From Flavobacteriaceae bacterium (lineage in GTDB: Bacteria; Bacteroidota; Bacteroidia; Flavobacteriales; Flavobacteriaceae), in NCBI GenBank assembly GCA_013215095.1, contig JABSPM010000088.1, forward strand, positions 20,937 through 84,936: a stretch of DNA of 64,000 nucleotides, in the 5' to 3' direction. The notes under the pieces are model-generated. The model saw only the letters and a program-made list of their open reading frames with translations, had not been told where the DNA came from and did no database searches. Shown here piece by piece: positions 56,736-64,000 of this stretch; within the stretch, counting starts at the first letter, position 1; each line of letters opens with the position of its first letter. The translations under genes and the position numbers were made by a program.

Positions 56736-58547
56736 TTAAAGTATATTTTTTCTTATTTTTTTCCAAAGTTTTATTAAACTTAGTCCAGTAACTACTGAAA
56801 CCCCAAATAATACCAAAGCATCTGTATAATTTCCGTAAATCAACTGACCAGTCGCAAACATTACACTATAAATAAGCACACATCCCACAAGCATTGCTAA
56901 GATACCTGAAGGTACACTCCAAGCCTTTGTTGCATCTACGATACTGTTTCCATCAGCATCAGCCGCGTTAATAATTTTACGCCAACCAGGACCTCCTGGC
57001 TGGGTCTTTTTATAGAACTGCTCTAATACAGCTTTATCTTCAGGTTGTGTTAAAAATGTAACAATAACCCAAACTATAGTCGTAATTAATACAATGACAG
57101 GAAACTTTGACCAAGATGGTAAAACCCCTTCGTCCCCAAAGCACATCCTTCCCAAAGAGGTAAATGTTAATAGTATAGAAACTAATCCTGAACTAAACAT
57201 TGCAGATATTTCACTCCATGCATTAATACGCCACCAAAACCATCTTAAAATAAAAATTAAACCTGTTCCAGCTCCAAACATTAATATAATATCAAATAAC
57301 TGCAAGGCATTTTGCAAAACTAAAGCAAACAATGCACTACATACCATTAATACGACTGTTGATAAACGCCCAATGTTTACTAATTCTTTTTCGCTTGCAT
57401 CTTTATTTACATAGTGTTTGTGAAAATCATTTACAACATAAGAACTCCCCCAATTTAAATGCGTAGAAATCGTACTCATATAAGCAGCTACCAAAGAAGC
57501 TAATACGAGTCCTAACAATCCACTTGGCAGTTTAGTTAACATAGCAGAATAGGCCAAATCATGACCTAACTTATCTTTTGCTACATTTGGAAAAGCCTCT
57601 TGAATACTCGCTAAATCTGGAAACACTACAAGTGATGCTAAGGCAACAATAATCCATGGCCACGGGCGTAATGCATAATGCATAATATTAAAAAAGAACG
57701 TTGCTCCTATCGCGTGATTTTCATCTTTTGCCGCCAACATTCGTTGTGCAATATAACCGCCACCGCCAGGTTCTGCTCCAGGATACCAAGAGCTCCACCA
57801 TTGCACAGCTAATGGAATAATGAGTAATGTGATTAAGGCTTCAGTATTATTAAAATCTGGTAATAGGGCTAATTTATCAACAACATTATCATTAGTCAAT
57901 AAACGTTGTAATCCTCCTACTTCTGGCAAACCAACCAAGTAATACGCCGCTCCGATAGCCCCAGCCATTGCCGTAAAAAACAATATAAAATCGGTATAAA
58001 CCACACCTTTAAAGCCTCCTAAAGCACTAAAAACAACAGTGATAACACCTGCATAGACAACGGTTTCCCAAGGCGCTAAACCTAGCATAATAGTTCCAAT
58101 TTTTATCGCTGCCAGCGTTACACCTGCCATAGCGAAAATATTAAAAATAACACCTAAATACACAGCTCTAAAACCTCTAAGGAATTTTGCTGGTCTACCG
58201 CCATATCGCAATTCATAAAATTCAATATCTGTATTGACCTGAGATTTTCGCCATAGTCTAGCATAGACAAAAACGGTGAGCAAGCCTGTAATTAAAAAGG
58301 CCCACCAAACCCAGTTACCCGACACGCCATTATTACGTACAATATCGGTTACCAAATTGGGTGTATCTGTAGAAAAAGTGGTTGCCACCATAGACACCCC
58401 TAATAACCACCAGGGCATACTTCGCCCAGATAAAAAATACTCTGAAGCACTTTTACCAGATTGCTTTGAAACATAAACTCCAATCCCTAATGTAATTACA
58501 AAAAAAGTAATAATTAATGTAATATCAAGTGTAGATAATTCTACCAT
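56736..58547 (-). CDS. Sodium:solute symporter family protein
   Basis: 603 residues with about 13-14 membrane helices, SSS family. The N-terminus LDITLIITFFVITLGIGVYV and the sodium-site region SASEYFLSGRSMPWWLLGVS are typical, as is FNIFAMAGVTLAAIKIGTI. The C-terminal helices are longer than in the pantothenate/proline branch and nearer the SGLT-like group. The substrate cannot be named from sequence. It has its own -7 element just upstream. Confidence 0.9.
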   Translation of the reverse strand: MVELSTLDITLIITFFVITLGIGVYVSKQSGKSASEYFLSGRSMPWWLLGVSMVATTFSTDTPNLVTDIVRNNGVSGNWVWWAFLITGLLTVFVYARLWRKSQVNTDIEFYELRYGGRPAKFLRGFRAVYLGVIFNIFAMAGVTLAAIKIGTIMLGLAPWETVVYAGVITVVFSALGGFKGVVYTDFILFFTAMAGAIGAAYYLVGLPEVGGLQRLLTNDNVVDKLALLPDFNNTEALITLLIIPLAVQWWSSWYPGAEPGGGGYIAQRMLAAKDENHAIGATFFFNIMHYALRPWPWIIVALASLVVFPDLASIQEAFPNVAKDKLGHDLAYSAMLTKLPSGLLGLVLASLVAAYMSTISTHLNWGSSYVVNDFHKHYVNKDASEKELVNIGRLSTVVLMVCSALFALVLQNALQLFDIILMFGAGTGLIFILRWFWWRINAWSEISAMFSSGLVSILLTFTSLGRMCFGDEGVLPSWSKFPVIVLITTIVWVIVTFLTQPEDKAVLEQFYKKTQPGGPGWRKIINAADADGNSIVDATKAWSVPSGILAMLVGCVLIYSVMFATGQLIYGNYTDALVLFGVSVVTGLSLIKLWKKIRKNIL

Positions 58548-58583
58548 AATAGTTAAAATTTCTAGTTAATTTTATATATTTAT

Positions 58584-58591
58584 CAAATCTA
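58584..58591 (-). promoter_or_regulatory. Candidate -7 element for the symporter gene
   Basis: Minus-strand TAGATTTG matches TAnnTTTG, 36 bases before the ATG. Confidence 0.5.
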
Positions 58592-58649
58592 ATCTTCTCC
58601 TTTAGAAAGTCATCAATATATGACATTATATTTAATTATACATAGAATT

Positions 58650-59420
58650 TTAAAGAGGTCCTTCCAAGCCTTTTATGGCTTTCAATTCTACTTTAAGATC
58701 TCTAAACATGTTAATAATAGAACTCAATTTTAATTCATCGGCATCATACTCTTGAGTATTGATACAGCAGGTAAATTCCCAAAGCTCTAAAACGTCTTTT
58801 AAGGCCACCTCATAGGGCGTATATATCTTATTATCTGAATGTAATATTAATATGCCTCCTTCTCTATACACCCGTTTATATACCAAACCATCTTCTTTGG
58901 TTAATACAATATAAGTGCGCCCATGCTTAAGCATTTCTATATCCTCTAAAAAACGAGCTACAATGAATGCACCATCCTTTACAGGCAACATCGAATCTCC
59001 TTTAATAGGGAAAGCACGATGTGTTCCTGTTGGTAAAAAGGGTAATTTAATCTTCTCTAATTGTGCGATGTATTCTGGATCGGCGTAGCCTGCTAAATAA
59101 CCTGCAGATGCCTTTGCTGGTACAATATCTATCAAATCTTCATCACGATCATTGACGCTTATTGGGAATAACACACGTTTATTTCCTACTTCTATAAAGG
59201 CGGTATCCTTGGCAATTCTTAGATCATATTTAATCAATATATCTATAGGAATATCAAAATAATTAGACAACGCGATTAAACGATCTATAGGAGGTTCTGA
59301 ACGCCCTTCTTCATAAGACCCCACTATAGAACGCGTCCAACCCAACTCTTCTGCAAACTGCTCTTGCGAATAACCTTTAGAGGTTCTTAAATGCCGAATA
59401 TTACTGTGTATATATTTCAT
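58650..59420 (-). CDS. XRE/S24 (LexA-like, self-cleaving type) repressor
   Basis: 256 residues. The N-terminal XRE helix-turn-helix (about 8-62: IRHLRTSKGYSQEQFAEELG, IVGSYEEGRSEPPIDRL) is joined to a C-terminal S24 domain. All parts of LexA/CI-type autocleavage are visible: the scissile Ala106-Gly107 in KASAGYLAGY, Ser143 in KGDSMLPV and Lys182 in LVYKRVY. Spacings (36 and 39) are close to those of LexA (34 and 37). It is divergent from a DnaE-DinB operon, and an inverted repeat covers both promoters. It most likely represses these genes and itself until RecA-ssDNA triggers cleavage. Confidence 0.9.
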   Translation of the reverse strand: MKYIHSNIRHLRTSKGYSQEQFAEELGWTRSIVGSYEEGRSEPPIDRLIALSNYFDIPIDILIKYDLRIAKDTAFIEVGNKRVLFPISVNDRDEDLIDIVPAKASAGYLAGYADPEYIAQLEKIKLPFLPTGTHRAFPIKGDSMLPVKDGAFIVARFLEDIEMLKHGRTYIVLTKEDGLVYKRVYREGGILILHSDNKIYTPYEVALKDVLELWEFTCCINTQEYDADELKLSSIINMFRDLKVELKAIKGLEGPL

Positions 59421-59438
59421 AGTATATAATTTTAATTA

Positions 59439-59473
59439 CTACAAATATAAGCAATCAATGTTTGTATTTGTAG
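59439..59473. promoter_or_regulatory. Candidate repressor operator between the S24 repressor and dnaE
   Basis: CTACAAATA (59439-59447) and TATTTGTAG (59465-59473) form a perfect 9-bp inverted repeat with a 17-base spacer; extending it outward gives AATTA/TTAATT-like flanks. The extra half-site TTTGTA at 59461 lies inside. The repeat overlaps the minus-strand -7 element and lies just before the plus-strand one, which would suit a divergent repressor. Confidence 0.6.
59442..59449 (-). promoter_or_regulatory. Candidate -7 element for the S24 repressor gene
   Basis: Minus-strand TATATTTG matches TAnnTTTG, 22 bases before the repressor ATG and inside the left arm of the inverted repeat, consistent with autorepression. 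Confidence 0.45.
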
Positions 59474-59474
59474 T

Positions 59475-59482
59475 TAATTTTG
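59475..59482 (+). promoter_or_regulatory. Candidate -7 element for dnaE-dinB
   Basis: TAATTTTG matches TAnnTTTG and starts 2 bases after the right arm of the inverted repeat. It implies a leader of about 115 bases before the dnaE ATG. Confidence 0.45.
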
Positions 59483-59606
59483 TAAAACAAGCGATAAACT
59501 GGTACAAACAGCACTAAAAAACACACTTGAGTAAGCGATATGCCTGAAACAATGCCGCAATGTAACCACTCAAATAAACACATCAATACTTTAAATACTT
59601 ATAACT

Positions 59607-62579
59607 ATGTATCTTAATTGTCATTCTTATTACAGCCTCCGATACGGCACTATTACACCTGAAAACCTACTAGCTATCGGTTCAAAGCATGGTGTAGATA
59701 CTTTAGCGCTTACAGATATTAACACGACTTCGGCTTGCCTCGATTTTGTAAAGCTTTCCAAAAAATATGCAATTAAACCTGTATTGGGAGTTGATTTTAG
59801 AAATGGCGCTAAGCAACAATTCGTTATGCTCGCAAAAACCGATAAGGGCTATGCAAATATTAATAGCTACCTCTCCTCATTTTTACATAATCCGACCCTT
59901 AAATTTCCAGATTCCGCAGCCCTACTAGAAGATGTTTATGTCATTTATCCTTATAAAGACCATTCCAACAGAACACTTCAAGACCATGAATTTCTAGGCA
60001 TAAAACCCGAAGACCTTAACAGGTTAAAATTCTCCAAATGGCATCGTCTGCGCCACAAATTGGTTATTCTACAAACGGTTAGTTTTAATTCAAAAAAAGA
60101 TTTCAATATACATCGCTTATTAAGAGCAATAGACAATAATACCCTATTAAGCAAACTTTCAAAAAATGAACAAGGCGCTCCTACAGATTGCATGCTTCCT
60201 TATGACAAACTTTGCGATATGTATCGGAGTGCACCTGAACTCATTCAAAACACAAAAAAGCTCTTAAAATCTTGCACACTTAACTTTGATTATTCTAGAG
60301 AAACACCTCAGAATCAAAAATCGTATACCCATAGCGAAATTGAAGACTATAACCTTTTAAAACAACTCACTTATGACGGCATACTATACCGTTATAAACA
60401 GCCCAATGAGACTGTTTATAAGCGCATAAAAAAAGAGCTTAAAATTATTAAAGAAAAAGGTTTTGTTTCGTATTTTCTTATCAACTGGTGCATTTTAGAA
60501 TATGCCCGAAAAAAAGGCTATTATTATGTAGGCCGTGGCAGTGGCGCCAATAGTATTGTTGCGTATTTGCTACGTATTACCGATGTAGATCCTATAGAGC
60601 TTGATCTTTATTTTGAGCGCTTTATCAATTTATTTAGAAAAAATCCTCCTGATTTTGATATCGATTTTTCATGGACTGACCGCAACGATATCACAACTTT
60701 TATTTTCAAAAATTTCAGAAACGTCGCCTTATTAGCTGTTTATAATACCTTTCAATTTAAAGCATCTGTACGCGAATTAGGTAAAGTTTTTGGCTTACCC
60801 AAGGGAGAAATAGATTTGCTTATTAGAGGGCGCTATAATTATAGTAACCTCGATAAATTATCACAACTTGTATTAACCTACAGCAAGTACATTCAAGGTT
60901 TTCCTAATTATTTAGGAATTCATGCTAGTGGCATTATTATTTCTGAACAACCTATTCATCACTACACAGCAACCTTCATGCCTCCTAAAGGCTACGCAAC
61001 TACACAATTTGACATGGTTACTGCAGAAAATATTGGGCTCTATAAATTTGACATTTTAAGCCAACGCGGACTCGGTAAGATTAAAGATGCTATTGCTATT
61101 GTAGCCGAGAATTACCCCAAACACCCCCCTATAGATATTCATAATATTAAACGATTAAAATCTGATGAGCGCATCAAAGATATTTTGCAAAATGCCAAGG
61201 CTATTGGTTGTTTTTATGTAGAATCTCCTGCCATGCGCATGCTACTTAAAAAACTGCAAGTTGACAACTATTTGGATTTGGTAACCGCTAGCTCAATTAT
61301 ACGACCAGGCGTTTCTAAATCTGGAATGATGCGCGAATATATTTTGCGCTATCGCTACCCCGAAAAACGCCAAGACGCCCATCCGATATTATTAGAGATA
61401 ATGCCTGAGACTTACGGTGTCATGGTCTACCAAGAAGATGTGATTAAAGTGGCCCATTATTTTGGAGGACTTACGTTTGGAGAAGCAGATTGCTTACGTC
61501 GTGGAATGTCTGGAAAACATCGTTCTCGTGATGAATTTCTTTCGGTTAAAGCACAATTTTTTAACAACTGCAAAACGCAGGATAAATCCAAAATTCTTAC
61601 TACTGAGATTTGGCGACAAATAGAAAGTTTTGCTGGCTATGCCTTTGCCAAAGGACATTCTGCATCTTACGCAGTAGAAAGCTACCAAAGCCTCTTTTTA
61701 AAAGCCTATTATCCTTTAGAATATATGGTAGCCACCATCAATAACTTTGGCGGTTTTTATCGTACCGAAATCTACATCCACGAAGCTCGCATGCACGGTG
61801 CCAACATTCAAGCACCCTGTATTAATATAAGTTCTGATCTTACTATCATCAAAGGAAGAACAATTTACCTTGGATTTAATTTACTGCATGCTTTAGAACG
61901 TAATACTAGAACACAACTTTTAGAGGATCGCAAAGCACATGGACATTTCAAAAGTTTAGATGATTTTATAAATCGTGTACCAATTTCTATAGATCAACTT
62001 AGTATTCTTATAAAAATTAATGCGTTTAGATTTACGGGTAGCTATAAACGAAAACTCCTCTGGGAGGCCCATTTAAAAATTAGTAAAGTGCATATTGAAA
62101 CACATGCTAATACCTTATTTCATACTGAAAAAATAAACTACAAGACACCCCAACTACCTGTCAACATTCTAGAAAATGCTTTTGACGAAATAGAGCTTTT
62201 AGGCTTCCCACTTTGCAATCCCTTTAAACTCTTATCACAACCTCTAAAATCGGTGTTTAAAGCTCTAAATCTACCACAATATGTTGGCAAAATCATCACT
62301 ATTGAAGGCTACTTAGTAAGCACTAAAACTACACGTACTAAAAACAATACATTAATGCAATTTGGCACGTTTATAGACAGCGATGGTCATTTTATAGACA
62401 CCATTCATTTTCCGAAAATTGCACAAAAATTTCCGTTTAGAGGTCAGGGTATTTATACGATTACCGGGACAGTTTTAGAAGATTTTGACTGTATTATTAT
62501 TGAAGTTACCGCTATGCAACGTCTTGCAATTATTGAAGACCCTCGTTATAGCCAAAACAACCACACTATAGCCATATAA
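59607..62579 (+). CDS. Second, short DNA polymerase III alpha subunit (DnaE, mutasome type)
   Basis: 990 residues, far shorter than the replicative DnaE of Bacteroidota (about 1450). The PHP domain is degenerate (LNCHSYYSLRYG, LALTDINT; several metal ligands missing), so no proofreading is expected. The C-family polymerase core is intact: GRGSGANSIVAYLLRITDVD, D351 and D353 in PPDFDIDFSW and the third Asp482 in YKFDILSQRGL. It has helix-hairpin-helix and OB parts at the end but no long tau-binding tail. It starts an operon with dinB (2-base gap), divergent from an S24 repressor. This parallels DnaE2/ImuC in error-prone repair. Confidence 0.88.
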   Translation: MYLNCHSYYSLRYGTITPENLLAIGSKHGVDTLALTDINTTSACLDFVKLSKKYAIKPVLGVDFRNGAKQQFVMLAKTDKGYANINSYLSSFLHNPTLKFPDSAALLEDVYVIYPYKDHSNRTLQDHEFLGIKPEDLNRLKFSKWHRLRHKLVILQTVSFNSKKDFNIHRLLRAIDNNTLLSKLSKNEQGAPTDCMLPYDKLCDMYRSAPELIQNTKKLLKSCTLNFDYSRETPQNQKSYTHSEIEDYNLLKQLTYDGILYRYKQPNETVYKRIKKELKIIKEKGFVSYFLINWCILEYARKKGYYYVGRGSGANSIVAYLLRITDVDPIELDLYFERFINLFRKNPPDFDIDFSWTDRNDITTFIFKNFRNVALLAVYNTFQFKASVRELGKVFGLPKGEIDLLIRGRYNYSNLDKLSQLVLTYSKYIQGFPNYLGIHASGIIISEQPIHHYTATFMPPKGYATTQFDMVTAENIGLYKFDILSQRGLGKIKDAIAIVAENYPKHPPIDIHNIKRLKSDERIKDILQNAKAIGCFYVESPAMRMLLKKLQVDNYLDLVTASSIIRPGVSKSGMMREYILRYRYPEKRQDAHPILLEIMPETYGVMVYQEDVIKVAHYFGGLTFGEADCLRRGMSGKHRSRDEFLSVKAQFFNNCKTQDKSKILTTEIWRQIESFAGYAFAKGHSASYAVESYQSLFLKAYYPLEYMVATINNFGGFYRTEIYIHEARMHGANIQAPCINISSDLTIIKGRTIYLGFNLLHALERNTRTQLLEDRKAHGHFKSLDDFINRVPISIDQLSILIKINAFRFTGSYKRKLLWEAHLKISKVHIETHANTLFHTEKINYKTPQLPVNILENAFDEIELLGFPLCNPFKLLSQPLKSVFKALNLPQYVGKIITIEGYLVSTKTTRTKNNTLMQFGTFIDSDGHFIDTIHFPKIAQKFPFRGQGIYTITGTVLEDFDCIIIEVTAMQRLAIIEDPRYSQNNHTIAI

Positions 62580-62581
62580 GC

Positions 62582-63796
62582 ATGCAAAACAGAACAATCG
62601 TACATATGGATCTGGATACTTTTTTTGTGTCTTGCGAGCGTTTACAAGACCGCCGTCTTATTGGAAAACCTGTGCTTATCGGAGGAACATCCGACCGTGG
62701 TGTAGTTGCATCCTGTAGTTATGAAGCTCGCAAATTTGGTATACATTCTGCGATGCCAATACGCATGGCTAAACAATTATGCCCTGAAGCTATAGTAATC
62801 CGTGGTAATTCAGAAATTTACACACAGTTTTCTCAAGATGTTACGGCAATTATTAAAGACACTGTTCCGCTTTATGAAAAAGCCTCTATAGATGAGTTCT
62901 ATATAGATCTTACTGGTATGGATAAATTTTTTGGCTGTCATAAACTGGCGAGCGAATTGCGTCAACGCATCATGAAAGAAACACATTTACCCATTTCATT
63001 TGGACTTTCTATAAATAAAACGGTATCAAAAATAGCTACTGGAGAAGCTAAGCCCAATAACAACATTCATATTGTAAAAGGTAATGAAAAACCTTTTTTG
63101 GCTCCACTATCCATCCGAAAAATTCCTATGGTTGGTGAAGCAACTTACAAATCATTATGTGATCTTGGAGTAAAACAAATAAAAACCGTACAAGATATGC
63201 CTATGCAACTCATGCATCGTGTTTTGGGTAAAAATGGACTAAGTATTTGGAAAAAAGCCAATGGTATAGACAATAGTCCTGTAATACAATACCGTGAGCG
63301 TAAATCTATTTCTACAGAAAGAACATTTGATACAGATACAACAGACATTACAAAACTCAAAAGCATCCTTATTGCAATGACAGAGCAGCTAGCTTACCAA
63401 TTACGTCGCGGTCATAAACTTACGGCTTGTATTACGTTTAAAATTAGGTATTCCGATTTTCAAACCTATACACAGCAAAAACGCATTCCTTATAGCGCTA
63501 TGGATCAAACTATTATCCCAGTAGTTATAGATTTGTTTAAAACACTCTATCATCGCCGCTTATTGGTACGTCTTATAGGTGTCAAATTTAGTCATTTGGT
63601 AGAAGGTGGTCATCAAATCAATTTATTTGATGACCATGAAAAACATCTCAACCTTAGTATTGCCATTGATAAAATGCGTGAACGCTATGGTGATAGAGCT
63701 GTAATTAATGCCGCTGGTATGCAAGTCAAAAACATTAGTCGAAAAAACCCATTTAACGGTGAACCGCCACCGCTTTTAGCCAATAGACGTCGTTAG
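62582..63796 (+). CDS. dinB: DNA polymerase IV (Y-family, DinB)
   Basis: 404 residues. Y-family translesion polymerase. Catalytic residues are D10 in VHMDLDTFFVS and D104/E105 in ASIDEFYIDL. ASCSYEARKFGIHSAMP follows the pattern of DinB. The little-finger domain and a clamp-binding-like QINLF at about residue 345 are present. Because it has both catalytic residues and a clamp motif it should be an active polymerase, unlike ImuB. It is translationally linked to the short DnaE upstream. After the clamp motif comes a further 55-residue tail ending PPPLLANRRR. Confidence 0.95.
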   Translation: MQNRTIVHMDLDTFFVSCERLQDRRLIGKPVLIGGTSDRGVVASCSYEARKFGIHSAMPIRMAKQLCPEAIVIRGNSEIYTQFSQDVTAIIKDTVPLYEKASIDEFYIDLTGMDKFFGCHKLASELRQRIMKETHLPISFGLSINKTVSKIATGEAKPNNNIHIVKGNEKPFLAPLSIRKIPMVGEATYKSLCDLGVKQIKTVQDMPMQLMHRVLGKNGLSIWKKANGIDNSPVIQYRERKSISTERTFDTDTTDITKLKSILIAMTEQLAYQLRRGHKLTACITFKIRYSDFQTYTQQKRIPYSAMDQTIIPVVIDLFKTLYHRRLLVRLIGVKFSHLVEGGHQINLFDDHEKHLNLSIAIDKMRERYGDRAVINAAGMQVKNISRKNPFNGEPPPLLANRRR

Positions 63797-63878
63797 ACAC
63801 CAAAAATTCTATGCCTTACGTCGTATGTCTATGATAAATATTACATGTGTTTCCAAAACTTTACCGTTAATAATTTTA

Positions 63879-63912
63879 ACAAAAAACACAGGGCAAACTC
63901 ATACTTTGCCCC
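63879..63912 (-). terminator. Terminator-like hairpin at the 3' end of the edge gene
   Basis: GGGCAAA and TTTGCCC pair around 7 bases, and on the minus strand TGTGTTTTTTGTT follows. It overlaps the stop codon of the partial minus-strand gene. It could also end dinB transcription on the plus strand, though with a poorer tail. Confidence 0.6.
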
Positions 63913-64000
63913 CTAAAATTTCAACTAGATAGTTGTTGTCGTAAGCAGCTTTGAGTCTTTTTCCTTTAAGCCCTTGCCTTGTTTGTTTATCTTGTCTGAG
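63899..64000 (-). CDS. 3' end of an unidentified gene (cut by window edge)
   Basis: 33 codons enter from the right edge and end in TGA. The visible C-terminus is very basic (LRQDKQTRQGLKGKRLK, then AAYDNNYLVEILGGKV). The terminator hairpin placed exactly at its end supports a real gene convergent with dinB. I cannot assign a family from so little sequence. Confidence 0.4.
   Translation of the reverse strand, partial: LRQDKQTRQGLKGKRLKAAYDNNYLVEILGGKV

Overview
The window looks like a chromosomal segment of a member of the Bacteroidota, most probably a marine-type Flavobacteriaceae. The evidence is low GC, almost no purine-rich Shine-Dalgarno sequences, many TAnnTTTG -7 promoter elements, three large TonB-dependent receptors with N-terminal carboxypeptidase-like plug extensions, lipoproteins with short Bacteroidota-type lipoboxes, a DUF4270 protein, an S46 dipeptidyl peptidase, a eukaryote-like IleRS, and atpD-atpC standing apart from the rest of the ATP synthase operon. 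Nearly all of it reads as ordinary core genome. I see no rRNA, tRNA, CRISPR array, insertion sequence or prophage.

Left part (1-11.6 kb): glyS (cut by the window edge), a broken coiled-coil protein gene, comF, a conserved Ig-like lipoprotein, a methionine/glutamine aminotransferase plus omega-amidase pair, a DPP11-like S46 peptidase, and a thioredoxin-TPR protein. Next comes a scar at about 10.26 kb where a TPR lipoprotein gene and a convergent MutS-related gene have both lost their 3' ends. The remaining MutS-related piece carries further stop codons and frameshifts.

From 11.6 to 20.6 kb: a TonB receptor with a DUF5689/choice-of-anchor lipoprotein (broken by a frameshift and a stop), divergent from a secreted endonuclease/exonuclease/phosphatase. 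This is a plausible nucleic-acid or phosphoester scavenging locus. A small membrane protein and a second TonB receptor follow. From 20.7 to 32.4 kb, on the minus strand: homogentisate dioxygenase and HPPD (tyrosine catabolism), then DUF3108, tryptophan dioxygenase, an M23 peptidase and pgi in one tight run. Separately, uvrC overlaps a patatin with a POTRA and outer-membrane barrel.

From 32.5 to 49.9 kb: the coupled trio rimK / M14 deacylase / 5-formyl-THF cyclo-ligase, then lspA, a DksA-like protein, ileS, a TraB-like lipoprotein gene interrupted by TGA, radA, a pseudo-esterase, a flippase-like membrane protein, panD and panC. Divergent from panC is an envelope run: a glycogen-synthase-like N-domain protein, DUF4270 and glmS. 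From 50 to 56.5 kb: a third TonB receptor coupled to a GDSL lipoprotein, then atpD-atpC. From 56.5 kb to the right edge: a sodium:solute symporter with a small companion gene, then a divergent cassette of an XRE/S24 (LexA-like, self-cleaving type) repressor against a 990-residue DnaE and DinB. This cassette resembles an SOS mutasome of the ImuB/DnaE2 kind and has an inverted repeat over both promoters. The 3' end of one further gene enters at the right edge.

The most unusual features are the cluster of disrupted accessory genes (at least four loci), the deletion scar at 10.26 kb, the repressor-DnaE-DinB cassette with its candidate operator, the translationally coupled RimK plus M14 pair, and two enzymes with altered catalytic residues (an esterase without its serine and an M23 peptidase with Cys at a zinc position).
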